Part shown: positions 37,426 to 46,172 of the stretch, piece by piece | Position numbering within the stretch: position 1 is the first letter of the stretch | Layout: every line of letters begins with the position of its first letter | NCBI RefSeq assembly: GCF_000238375.3 | Contig: NZ_AHBZ03000012.1 | Location: 1-64,000 of the forward strand | Source: Pseudoalteromonas citrea | Lineage (GTDB): Bacteria; Pseudomonadota; Gammaproteobacteria; Enterobacterales; Alteromonadaceae | Direction: 5' to 3' | Length of the DNA stretch: 64,000 nucleotides | Notes under the pieces: model-generated | The model's input: the letters and a program-made list of their open reading frames with translations, nothing else | Database searches by the model: none | Told to the model about the DNA's origin: nothing | Translations under genes and position numbers: made by a program

Positions 37426-39417
37426 ATGATAAAAAATGCACAAATCCATTTCAACGAGATGGGTACGCCCGTCGCCGATAACTTTGACGACGTCTACTTT
37501 TCAAACGATGATGGACTCGCCGAGTCTCATTATGTCTTTTTTACTCAAAATAATATAGCAGAGCGATTGCAAAAACATGACCAATCTCACTTTATAATTG
37601 CAGAAACAGGATTTGGTACAGGGTTAAACTTTTTAAATGCATGGCAACAGTTTAATAATCGCCCAGCAGATAGCACAGTAAAAAAGCTTCACTTTATTTC
37701 ATTTGAAAAGTTTCCGATTAAACATGAAGAGTTAGCGAAAGCCTTGGCCGCATGGCCATCACTTAACCTGCAGGCAAAAGCTTTATGCGATAGTTACCCT
37801 GTGGCGCTTGCTGGCTGCCATCGCATAGAGTTTGAACAAGGCCAAGTAGTACTAGATCTATGGTTTGGTGACGTGCATGACTCTCTGCCTCAGCTGAGCT
37901 ACCAATCACAGGGTATTGTTGATGCGTGGTTCTTAGATGGCTTCGCCCCCAGTAAAAACCCAGATATGTGGCAACAGAGCTTATTTAATGCCATGGCCAA
38001 CTTATCACGCGATAACGCAACATTTGCTACCTTCACTGCCGCAGGCTTTGTTCGTAGGGGTTTACAAGAGGCTGGCTTTAACTGTAAAAAAGTCAAAGGC
38101 TTTGGCCGTAAACGTGAAATGGTGGTTGGTACACTCGACAAAGCCAACGGCCATGAAACAACCCCCCCTTATTATTACCATGCTCCCCGCTCACTGGAGC
38201 AAGTCGCAATCATTGGTGGAGGCATAGCCAGTAGTTGTTTATTATTTCAATTGGCTAAACGAGGAAAACACGCCACTTTATTTTGCCAAGATGATAAATT
38301 GGCTCAAGGCGCATCCCACAACCGACAAGGTGCTGTTTACCCGAACCTGCAAGCCGATAACTCCCCCCCCAGTGAACTGTACGCACATACCTTTTTATAT
38401 GCACGTCGTTTTTATGATCAAATATCCGCGCAAGGTCATCATTTTAGCCATGATTGGTGTGGTGTATTATTGCAAGCATTTAATGACAGTAAAGCAGAGC
38501 AACACGGCAACTTGGTGAAAAAAGCCCAGTGGCCAACCGCATTAATTAAGCCCGTTACACACTCACAAGCATCCGATATCGCGGGTGTAAACCTGCCCTA
38601 TTCAGGTCTTTATATCGAACAGGCTGGTTGGGTTGAACCCGCCGAGTTAACCAACGCCATTTTTAATGCCGCACAAGATCTCGCGCCGACTCAAAGCCAT
38701 TTTAATACTGATATCACTCAATTAGAAAAAACACAGGCTGGCTGGTACTTACATACTGAAACGACAAAACATGGCCCTTTCACAGATGTTTTTGTCTGTG
38801 CAGGGGAACACAGTGACCGATTTACGCAAATGGCCGATATTCATATTCATGGTGTTAGAGGCCAAGTATCTCATATAGAACAAGGGGCTGAGTCAAGTAA
38901 ACTCAAAACCGTACTGTGTCACAAAGGCTATTTTACACCCAGCCACAATGGCGAACATTGTATGGGTGCCACATTTGACAAAAACACCAAAAGCCGTGCC
39001 ATAAAGCCACAAGACAACGATACCAACCGAGCACAACTGATGAAGTTTTACCAAGACAGTGCTTTTGCACAAAGCCTTGGTGAGATTAACAGTGAAAAAG
39101 CAGCCGTTCGTTGCTGTTTTAGCGATCATGTGCCCATGCTCGGGCAAGTGCCAGAGCAACAAGACCTCATTGAAGCCTATCGCAACCTGACTAATGGGAA
39201 GCAATATGGGTTTGGTAAACCAAGTGTTCCGCATCAAGGGTTACATGTGCTAACCGGTTTTGGAGCAAGAGGGCTGTGTACTGCGCCCCTCACAACCGAG
39301 CACCTAGTTGCGAGCCTATGTAATGAACCTAGGCCACTGAGTGAACGCACTCATCAAGTGATACACCCAAACAGGTTTATCGTCAGAGATCTTATTCGCA
39401 ACAAAATTGGTGTGTAA
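37426..39417 (+). CDS. mnmC: bifunctional tRNA mnm5s2U biosynthesis protein MnmC
   Basis: The 663-residue fusion has an N-terminal methyltransferase (MnmD, about 1-240; FIIAETGFGTGLNFL and DAWFLDGFAPSKNPDMW) and a C-terminal FAD-dependent oxidoreductase (about 255-640; VAIIGGGIASSCLLFQLAKRG). Together they complete mnm5s2U34 in tRNAs for Lys, Glu and Gln from the cmnm5 precursor. Divergent from fabB, the conserved arrangement. Confidence 0.96.
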   Translation: MIKNAQIHFNEMGTPVADNFDDVYFSNDDGLAESHYVFFTQNNIAERLQKHDQSHFIIAETGFGTGLNFLNAWQQFNNRPADSTVKKLHFISFEKFPIKHEELAKALAAWPSLNLQAKALCDSYPVALAGCHRIEFEQGQVVLDLWFGDVHDSLPQLSYQSQGIVDAWFLDGFAPSKNPDMWQQSLFNAMANLSRDNATFATFTAAGFVRRGLQEAGFNCKKVKGFGRKREMVVGTLDKANGHETTPPYYYHAPRSLEQVAIIGGGIASSCLLFQLAKRGKHATLFCQDDKLAQGASHNRQGAVYPNLQADNSPPSELYAHTFLYARRFYDQISAQGHHFSHDWCGVLLQAFNDSKAEQHGNLVKKAQWPTALIKPVTHSQASDIAGVNLPYSGLYIEQAGWVEPAELTNAIFNAAQDLAPTQSHFNTDITQLEKTQAGWYLHTETTKHGPFTDVFVCAGEHSDRFTQMADIHIHGVRGQVSHIEQGAESSKLKTVLCHKGYFTPSHNGEHCMGATFDKNTKSRAIKPQDNDTNRAQLMKFYQDSAFAQSLGEINSEKAAVRCCFSDHVPMLGQVPEQQDLIEAYRNLTNGKQYGFGKPSVPHQGLHVLTGFGARGLCTAPLTTEHLVASLCNEPRPLSERTHQVIHPNRFIVRDLIRNKIGV

Positions 39418-39456
39418 CACCATAAATACGGCTTCAGTGCTGTAAACATATAGAAC

Positions 39457-39486
39457 AAAAAACCGCATTTTAAATGCGGTTTTTTG
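39457..39486. terminator. bidirectional terminator between mnmC and motY
   Basis: AACCGCATTT/AAATGCGGTT hairpin (39461-39481) with A and T runs on either side, between convergent genes. Confidence 0.85.
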
Positions 39487-39490
39487 TTAC

Positions 39491-40366
39491 TTAAGACTTG
39501 GCTATTTGAATGATAACTCGGCGGTTTTTTCGACGCCCGAGCGCATTGTCGTTTGGCTCAACATGGCGCTTTTCACCAAACCCATCTGTGCGTACCTTTT
39601 CACTGGGCACCCCCATTTCTTCCATATACCGCTTAATGGTATCTGCCCTTTTTCGTGACAACACCATATTGGTATTTCTACCACCATAGCTATCTGAATA
39701 CGCAGAAATATAAATAGACTCTATGTTTTCATCGTTTTTCAAATATTCACCGATCATCTCTAAACGCTTTCTTGATGACTTAGTCAACATGCTGGAGTTT
39801 TTCTTATAGTTCATCACCGTAAAGGCAATATCTTCAAAGCTGTAAGGCAATAAATTATCTCTGCACTGTAAAAATGCCCAATACATGTCTCTAAAGTTTA
39901 CCGAAGACAAAGCAACGGAGATCTGATCTGAACTATTTTGCCAATCTTTATAATAAAACGTCGGGTAATTCCCTTTTTCTAATTCCGTCAGCATTTCCCA
40001 TGCAATGCTGTTATCTAGTTCGCCGTCAAACTTTTTCAAAAGTTGCATCTTACTGATATCTCGAACAGGATTACCGGCTCGCCATGCCGGCGGCACTGAC
40101 TGTAGCCCAGCAAAGTCATAACTCTCAGGACGTACAACCATATCTAGATTAAATGTAAGATCTTTATTTTTACTCGCAGTAGAGCTGAAAATAGCATCGC
40201 CATAATACGGAACCTCGTGATTGAGTTCACAAGATAACCGCGTTGTTTTATCTAAGGTCCAATGAGAGGTGTCTGCGTTGGCACTATATTGCCGCATGGC
40301 GGCTTGAGCATCACTTGCAATAGCAAGCAAACAGCCAACGCTGAGTATTAATACATGTAATTTCAC
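39491..40366 (-). CDS. motY: sodium-driven flagellar motor T-ring protein MotY
   Basis: The 291-residue exported protein (signal peptide cleaved near 22) has the MotY N-terminal domain (MRQYSANADTSHWTLDKTTRLSCELNHEVPYYGDAIF) and a C-terminal OmpA-type peptidoglycan-binding domain (about 180-288; YISAYSDSYGGRNTNMVLSRKRAD). MotY forms part of the T ring that anchors the PomA/PomB sodium-driven stator. No other flagellar gene is adjacent, which is normal for motY. Confidence 0.92.
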   Translation of the reverse strand: MKLHVLILSVGCLLAIASDAQAAMRQYSANADTSHWTLDKTTRLSCELNHEVPYYGDAIFSSTASKNKDLTFNLDMVVRPESYDFAGLQSVPPAWRAGNPVRDISKMQLLKKFDGELDNSIAWEMLTELEKGNYPTFYYKDWQNSSDQISVALSSVNFRDMYWAFLQCRDNLLPYSFEDIAFTVMNYKKNSSMLTKSSRKRLEMIGEYLKNDENIESIYISAYSDSYGGRNTNMVLSRKRADTIKRYMEEMGVPSEKVRTDGFGEKRHVEPNDNALGRRKNRRVIIQIAKS

Positions 40367-40559
40367 AACACAACTCCAAGTTTGCCAAAAAAATGTCGGC
40401 TTATGCCTATATCAAAGGTGGCAAATTTAAAAAATAGCTTCACTTAAGTATCCAAGCAATTAGTATGCCTAAAAAATAACGGCATTCATCCCATATAGTT
40501 AACATATCAGGCTGCACCTTGTATAATGGCCAGCTTCATATTCAGCAATCAAAAGTATT

Positions 40560-41237
40560 ATGGCAGAAACAGAGCAAACCTTATTTTCACAGCGCTTTCG
40601 TGGCTTCTTTCCTGTAGTTATCGACGTAGAAACCGCAGGCTTTAATAAAGATACCGATGCTTTGTTAGAAATTGCAGCATCAGTCTTAAAAATGGATGAG
40701 CATGGCGAACTTAGTTTAGATCATACGCTACATTTTCATGTTGAGCCTTTTGAAGGCGCAAACATTGAGCAATCGGCCATCGAGTTTAATGGTATTGACC
40801 CATTTTCACCTTTGCGCGGCGCTGTACCAGAAGCCGATGCAATCAAAGAGATCTGCAAAATGGTGCGTAAGGCACAAAAAGCCGCTGGATGCTCTCGTTC
40901 TGTTATTGTGGCACACAATGCCGCTTTTGATCATGGCTTTTTAAATGCGGCGATCGAAAGAAATAATATTAAACGTACCCCTTTTCACCCGTTTGTTAGC
41001 TTTGATACCACCTCATTAGCTGGGCTGGCCTTAGGCCAAACTGTACTGGCCAAAGCGTGTCGTACCGCTGGTATCGAGTTTGATAATAATCAAGCGCACT
41101 CAGCACTATATGATACAGAACGTACCGCTGAACTATTTTGTTATATTGTCAATAAGTGGAAAGCACTTGGTGGCTGGCCGCTGCCACCAGTTGAACCTGA
41201 GACAGAAGATGATGAAACAACGGCAAATGAAGAGTAA
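40560..41237 (+). CDS. rnt: ribonuclease T
   Basis: The 225-residue DEDDh 3'-5' exoribonuclease trims tRNA and other stable RNA ends. The motifs VIDVETAG (D22, E24), [13 protein letters not shown] and [10 protein letters not shown] are all present. The C-terminal acidic tail (about 205-225) is extended compared with E. coli. Stand-alone gene, convergent with gap. Confidence 0.95.
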   Translation: MAETEQTLFSQRFRGFFPVVIDVETAGFNKDTDALLEIAASVLKMDEHGELSLDHTLHFHVEPFEGANIEQSAIEFNGIDPFSPLRGAVPEADAIKEICKMVRKAQKAAGCSRSVIVAHNAAFDHGFLNAAIERNNIKRTPFHPFVSFDTTSLAGLALGQTVLAKACRTAGIEFDNNQAHSALYDTERTAELFCYIVNKWKALGGWPLPPVEPETEDDETTANEE

Positions 41238-41253
41238 GCGTTTGCTTACTCTA
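41230..41253 (+). terminator. hairpin at the end of rnt
   Basis: GAGTAAGC/GCTTACTC with a 4-nt loop, overlapping the rnt stop region. It lacks a T-run, so it is a weak terminator candidate or an mRNA-stabilising hairpin. Confidence 0.4.
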
Positions 41254-41326
41254 TGAGTCTTTTATTATAAAAGACAAGGACTCTAAAAGTTCATTTCGCT
41301 TCTGAGCTTTCATAAAATAGCACCCA

Positions 41327-41353
41327 TAAAAAAGCCGCTAACTTAGCGGCTTT
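41327..41353 (-). terminator. gap terminator
   Basis: AAAGCCGCTA/TAGCGGCTTT hairpin (41331-41353), followed on the minus strand by a T-run, 26 bp after the gap stop. Confidence 0.85.
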
Positions 41354-41378
41354 ATAACAAGTAACTTCAGTTTTGATT

Positions 41379-42383
41379 TTACAGGAACTGGCCTAATGCC
41401 TTTACTTGGTCAATCATGCGGTTTGAGAAACCCCATTCGTTATCATACCAAGCCATTACTTTTACCAATTTACCATCAGCTTTAGTCTGTGATGAATCAA
41501 ATACTGATGACGCTGGGTTATGGTTAAAATCAATAGATACAAGCGGTAGTTCGTTGTATTCAAGAATACCAGCCATCGCACCTTCAGCGGCAGCTTTAAT
41601 CACTTCATTTACTTCAGCAGTCGTCGTATCGCGCTTGGCAATAAACGTTAAATCAACCAGTGATACATTCACAGTAGGGACACGAACAGCCATGCCGTCA
41701 AGTTTACCAGCAAGTTCAGGAAGTACTAAACCAACCGCTTTGGCAGCACCAGTCGCTGTAGGGATCATTGACTGAGTAGCACTACGCGCACGGTATAAAT
41801 CTTTGTGATATACGTCACATAAGTTTTGGTCGTTTGTAAACGCATGAATTGTTGTCATGCTGCCTTGCTCGATACCAATTGCATCGTTTAACGCCTTTGC
41901 AACAGGTGCTAAACAGTTAGTCGTACATGAAGCGTTTGAAATAATCGTGCTTGAAGCTGATAACACGTCGCTATTTACACCGTGTACAACCGTTGCATCT
42001 AAATCAGTGCCAGGTGCTGATACGATCACTTTTTTAGCACCCGCTTCAATATGCTTTGACGCTGTCTCACGTGATGTAAAAATACCCGTACATTCTAAAA
42101 CGATATCTACATTAAGTGCTTTCCAAGGTAAGTTCACTGGATCGCGTTCTTGAGTCAGGGTAATTTCGTCATTACCAATGATTAATGTGTTGTCTGCAAG
42201 GGTTACTTGCTGGTTAAAACGCCCATGTACAGAATCAAACTGTGTTAGGTGTGCATTAACATTTGCTGGTGCTAAGTCATTAATTGCAACAATTTTAATT
42301 TGTTCGTTTTGGCCAGACTCATAAAGCGCGCGTAAAACATTGCGACCGATTCGGCCATAGCCATTAATTGCGATGTTGATCAT
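41379..42383 (-). CDS. gap: type I glyceraldehyde-3-phosphate dehydrogenase
   Basis: The 334-residue NAD-type GAPDH has the dinucleotide motif [15 protein letters not shown], the adenine-ribose residue region INDLAP, catalytic C153 in [12 protein letters not shown] and H180 in TTIHAFTND. It is the last gene of edd-eda-gap and lies 18 bp after eda, so it should serve the lower part of the Entner-Doudoroff route. Erythrose-4-phosphate dehydrogenase is a close relative; the operon context favours GAPDH. Confidence 0.9.
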   Translation of the reverse strand: MINIAINGYGRIGRNVLRALYESGQNEQIKIVAINDLAPANVNAHLTQFDSVHGRFNQQVTLADNTLIIGNDEITLTQERDPVNLPWKALNVDIVLECTGIFTSRETASKHIEAGAKKVIVSAPGTDLDATVVHGVNSDVLSASSTIISNASCTTNCLAPVAKALNDAIGIEQGSMTTIHAFTNDQNLCDVYHKDLYRARSATQSMIPTATGAAKAVGLVLPELAGKLDGMAVRVPTVNVSLVDLTFIAKRDTTTAEVNEVIKAAAEGAMAGILEYNELPLVSIDFNHNPASSVFDSSQTKADGKLVKVMAWYDNEWGFSNRMIDQVKALGQFL

Positions 42384-42401
42384 AACTGAGATTCCCCTTG
42401 A

Positions 42402-43022
42402 TTATTTAACTTCACTTGCTTGTTTTGCAAGCGCTTCAATGGCTTGCCAGTCTTTGTTAGCGATGAGTTGCTTATCAAGCATCCACGTACCACCAACACA
42501 AATTACGTTTTTAAGCGCCAAATATTTTGGTGCGCTGTCTAGAGAAATTCCGCCCGTAGGGCAAAAAGTCACTTGTGGTAATGGCCCACCAATTGATTTA
42601 AGCATGGGCACACCGCCTGCAGCTTCTGCAGGGAAAAACTTCAAAAATTTAAAACCGTGTGACGCTAATTTCATTACTTCACTGGGTGTTGCAGCTCCCG
42701 GTAAAAATGGAATATCAGTGCCTTTAGCTAGTGCCAACAATTCATCGTTGACGCCTGGGCTCACCATAAAGTCAGCACCGGCAGCAACAGAGGCTTCAAA
42801 TGTTGCTTTATCGACCACAGTGCCAGTACCTACATAGGCATCTGGTACTGTTTCTTTCATAATTTTTACCGCTTGTGCTGCTACTGGCGTACGTAATGTT
42901 ACTTCCAGTGCTTTTAAGCCACCGTTGTATAATGCTTGTGCCAGTGGTGCGGCATCTTCTAAGTTGTCGATAACAACAACTGGCACGACTGGTGCCGATG
43001 ATAAAATCTGTTCAATACTCAT
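42402..43022 (-). CDS. eda: KDPG/KHG aldolase
   Basis: From the ATG at 43022 the protein has 206 residues; GAGG lies 6 bp upstream, so I reject the in-frame TTG at 43040. Class I aldolase residues are E40, R44 and the Schiff-base K128 in FKFLKFFPAE. It splits 2-keto-3-deoxy-6-phosphogluconate to pyruvate and glyceraldehyde-3-phosphate. It lies between edd and gap in one operon. Confidence 0.96.
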   Translation of the reverse strand: MSIEQILSSAPVVPVVVIDNLEDAAPLAQALYNGGLKALEVTLRTPVAAQAVKIMKETVPDAYVGTGTVVDKATFEASVAAGADFMVSPGVNDELLALAKGTDIPFLPGAATPSEVMKLASHGFKFLKFFPAEAAGGVPMLKSIGGPLPQVTFCPTGGISLDSAPKYLALKNVICVGGTWMLDKQLIANKDWQAIEALAKQASEVK

Positions 43023-43048
43023 GTTAGTCCTCATACCCAATGCGTTTA

Positions 43049-44902
43049 TTATTGTTCTAGACCAAAGGCACTTGCGCCTAGGTCTGCACTGCTAACAATG
43101 TTTCTAAAGCCAGTGAATAGCTCTCGACCAGTACCAAATGTCGCTTCTGGTTCACTCAACAACAATTCGCGTGCTGATAGCTCTTCATCTGACACATGTA
43201 CAAATAACTCACCTTTTGGTGCATTTAATGTAACCAAATCACCTTCATGAATTTTAGCAATAATGCCACCTTCAACCGCTTCAGGCGCTAAATGAATGGC
43301 CGCAGGTACTTTACCTGACGCACCAGACATACGACCATCCGTTACAATGGCAACTTTAAAACCTTGGTCTTGAAGTGTTGCCATCACAGGCGTTAATTTA
43401 TGAAGTTCAGGCATACCCTTTGCTTTCGGGCCTTGCTCTTTAATGACAGCGATGAAATCTTGATTCAATTCACCATCGGTATACGCTTGTTGCAGCGCTG
43501 CCTGTGAGCTAAATACTTTTGCAGGTGCTGTCACTGACTGATGTTTTTCATCTACCGCAGAGACTTTAATAACCGCCTTACCAATGTTACCGGTTAATAG
43601 CTGTAAGCCACCTTGCGGGCTAAATGGGTTACTCACTGGACGAAGTACATCTTCATCAAGTGAATTCTCAGGACATGGTACCCACTTAATCTTGCTTGGG
43701 CCTGTGCTGTTCGTCATGATTAAGCTTGGGTCAGCTGCAAGCATGGGCTCTTGGGTATACGCATCAAGCCCTTCGCCTACAATGGTTTTCACATCATTAT
43801 GTAAGTAGCCACCGTCACGCAGTTCTCTCATTAAGAACCCCATACCGCCTGCTGCTTGGAAGTGGTTTACATCCGCAGAACCATTTGGATAAATACGAGT
43901 TAGTAACGGTACAACCTCAGACAAATCAGCCATATCTTTCCAGGTAATTTGTACGCCTGCGGCACCAGCCATCGCAACTAAATGAATTGCATGGTTTGTA
44001 GAGCCACCCGTTGCCAATAAACCAATTAAGCCATTAATAACGGTTTTTTCACTAACCACATCAGCCAAACAGTTGGCATTTTTGCCATCAATAAGCTGCT
44101 CAAGCATTTGTTCAACGGCACTGCCAGTTAAACCATCGCGCAATTCAGTGTAAGGGTTAATGAACGAGCTACCTGGTAAATGTAGGCCCATTATTTCCAT
44201 CAGCATTTGGTTTGAATTGGCTGTACCATAGAATGTACAAGTACCCGCACTATGATAAGACGCACTCTCAGCTTCAAGTAGTTCTTCTCTGCTTACCAAG
44301 CCTTGTGCAAATTTTTGACGAATACGGGCTTTTTCTTTATTTGGGATACCCGACTGCATTGGGCCAGCAGGTAAGAAGTAAACAGGTAAGTGACCAAACG
44401 ACAATGCACCAATTAATAGCCCTGGGACAATCTTGTCACATACACCTAAACAAAACACGCCATCAAATACATCATGTGATAGTGCAACCGCAGTCGACAT
44501 TGCAATCACATCACGTGAAAATAACGACAACTCCATACCATCACGGCCTTGTGTTACGCCATCACACATTGCTGGTACGCACCCTGCTACTTGTGCAGTA
44601 GAGTCGTATTTTTGCGCAATGTCTTTAATTAGATCAGGGTAATCTTTATAAGGCACATGGGCAGATAACATATCGTTATATGAATTGATAATGCCTAAGT
44701 TAGGCTGCTCGTCTACTTTTAGACGATCTTTGTCTGAGCTAGAACATGCTGCCATAACATGAGCAATGTTGCCGCATCCTAGACCTGAGCGTACACGAGT
44801 TTGTTTTTTTGCTTGTTGTATACGTGCTAGGTAGGCTTGACGCGTTGCTTTACTGCGTTCGATAACACGTTCGGTGACTTCTTTAATTCGAGGATGCAAC
44901 AT
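43049..44902 (-). CDS. edd: phosphogluconate dehydratase
   Basis: The 617-residue [4Fe-4S] enzyme of the IlvD/Edd family converts 6-phosphogluconate to KDPG. Cluster-binding cysteines are in AGCVPAMCDGVTQG and VCDKIVPG; the IVTDGRMSGASGKVP motif lies near the C-terminus. First gene of the edd-eda-gap operon. Two copies of a perfect palindrome, TGACACCGGTGTCA, lie 137-183 bp upstream. Confidence 0.97.
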   Translation of the reverse strand: MLHPRIKEVTERVIERSKATRQAYLARIQQAKKQTRVRSGLGCGNIAHVMAACSSSDKDRLKVDEQPNLGIINSYNDMLSAHVPYKDYPDLIKDIAQKYDSTAQVAGCVPAMCDGVTQGRDGMELSLFSRDVIAMSTAVALSHDVFDGVFCLGVCDKIVPGLLIGALSFGHLPVYFLPAGPMQSGIPNKEKARIRQKFAQGLVSREELLEAESASYHSAGTCTFYGTANSNQMLMEIMGLHLPGSSFINPYTELRDGLTGSAVEQMLEQLIDGKNANCLADVVSEKTVINGLIGLLATGGSTNHAIHLVAMAGAAGVQITWKDMADLSEVVPLLTRIYPNGSADVNHFQAAGGMGFLMRELRDGGYLHNDVKTIVGEGLDAYTQEPMLAADPSLIMTNSTGPSKIKWVPCPENSLDEDVLRPVSNPFSPQGGLQLLTGNIGKAVIKVSAVDEKHQSVTAPAKVFSSQAALQQAYTDGELNQDFIAVIKEQGPKAKGMPELHKLTPVMATLQDQGFKVAIVTDGRMSGASGKVPAAIHLAPEAVEGGIIAKIHEGDLVTLNAPKGELFVHVSDEELSARELLLSEPEATFGTGRELFTGFRNIVSSADLGASAFGLEQ

Positions 44903-45038
44903 AATTAAATTCGACTCATCTCTATAGTTAGAGGAAAAAGGCTCAGCACATTTAAAGACTCCACTTTAAACACCGTACTGAGCATCTTTTGATTTACCCG
45001 TTCAAAGGTACGCTACCAGGTTGTCTCTCACCTCAACC

Positions 45039-45085
45039 TGACACCGGTGTCACTGTATTAAGCCACGTTCATGACACCGGTGTCA
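45039..45085. promoter_or_regulatory. twin perfect palindromes upstream of edd
   Basis: TGACACCGGTGTCA occurs at 45039-45052 and again at 45072-45085, with centres 33 bp apart (about three helical turns). On the minus strand the second copy overlaps a TTGACA (-35-like, 45087-45082). CG-centred palindromes of this type are typical of LacI-family repressors, so control of edd-eda-gap by such a regulator is likely. No LacI gene is in the window. The classical HexR-type site was not seen here. Confidence 0.6.
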
Positions 45086-45198
45086 ACCTTTGACCTTAAA
45101 TTTAGATTAAAAAAAGAAAATGACCAAATAATGACCAAACTTAAATTCAGTACAAATATGAACAAAAAATAACTTAAGATGAAATAAATGATAGGACT

Positions 45199-45341
45199 AT
45201 GAATAACTTAAAAAACTGACTCGTAAACGAAATTTTACTAATGCTCGTATTTGTCCAGTCACAGACTTTGCCAAACTGGCTACTAGAAAAAATAACAGCG
45301 CCGTGACTGAGGCCCTGCTACACAATAATCTAGGGTTTTAA
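45199..45341 (+). pseudogene. small ORF interrupted at an A AAA AAC slippery sequence
   Basis: AGGA sits 4 bp before an ATG at 45199. The zero frame reads MNNLKN and stops (TGA). The minus-one frame then stays open for about 41 more codons to a TAA at 45339, with ordinary composition (TRKRNFTNARICPVTDFAKL). The junction is A AAA AAC, a classic minus-one frameshift heptamer. It could equally be a one-base loss in an A7 run. I do not recognise the product. Divergent from edd. Confidence 0.3.
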
Positions 45342-46120
45342 CCGCTCACCCCCACGTGGATCCTGAAATGAATTCAGGAAGACAAAGTGCTTAACGATGC
45401 ATTTTACACACTCTCCGCCTTTATCAACCATCCCCTAAATCAACCCCCTTCGTTACTCTGACGCAGGTCAAAGCACATCCACAATTAACCACCCCGCACC
45501 GTCACCACCCCTTCCGTCTCTCTGACGAAGGTCAAAGCCCATCCACAATTAACCAACCAAACAACAACCTCACAATCCGTCCCAACACTCCCACTTTCGT
45601 CACCCCACTGCCGTCACCACCAACCGTCTCTCTGACGAAGGTCAGAGCCCATCCACAATTAACCACCCAACCAAACAACAACCTCACAATCCGTCCCAAC
45701 ACTCCCACTTTCGTCACCCCACCGCCATCACCCCCCCCCTCCGTCTCTCTGACGAAGGTCAGAGCCCATCCACAATTAACCAACCAAACAACAACTTCTC
45801 AACACTCCCACTTTCGTCACCCCACCGCCGTCACCACCCCATACCGTCACTCTGACGTAGGTCAAAACCCATCCACAATTAACCAACCAAACAACAACCT
45901 CACAATCCGTCCCAACACTCCCACTTTCGTCACCCCACCGCCGTCACCATCCCATACCGTCACTCTGACGCAGGTCAGAGCCCATCCACAATTAACCACC
46001 CAACCAAACAACAACCTCACAACCCTTCCCAACATTCACACGTTAGTCACCCACCACCGTCACTACCCCTCCGTCTCTCTGACGCAGGTCAGAGTCCACA
46101 ACTCGCCTCTTGCCCCAAAA
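45342..46120. repeat. minisatellite of about 110-bp units with a conserved hairpin
   Basis: Seven copies of a CTCTGAC-N4-GTC(A)(G/A)AG hairpin start near 45456, 45520, 45630, 45747, 45850, 45963 and 46077, so the period is mostly 103-117 bp. Between them the DNA is C-rich on the plus strand and repeats CATCCACAATTAACCA, CAAACAACAACCTCACAA and ACACTCCCACTTTCGTCACCCC. The first and last copies are truncated or diverged. A separate TCCTGAA/TTCAGGA hairpin lies at about 45361-45379. The region has no credible coding sequence. Confidence 0.8.
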
Positions 46121-46150
46121 ACAAAAAAAGCGCCAATTAGGCGCTTTCAA
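46121..46150 (-). terminator. terminator of the FapA-family gene
   Basis: AAAGCGCC/GGCGCTTT hairpin (46127-46147), followed on the minus strand by TTTTTTT, 23 bp after the gene's stop. Confidence 0.85.
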
Positions 46151-46172
46151 AGTATCACTATGTGTGTCTCGA

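Noticed and set aside
45532-45783. Minus-strand ORF of 83 codons with a repeated WALTFVRET motif
   Set aside because: It is the minisatellite read as protein; unit length variation breaks the frame elsewhere and there is no ribosome binding site.
45342-46120. CRISPR-like array
   Set aside because: Units are about 110 bp and spacers are themselves repetitive, without unique spacers; no cas genes nearby.
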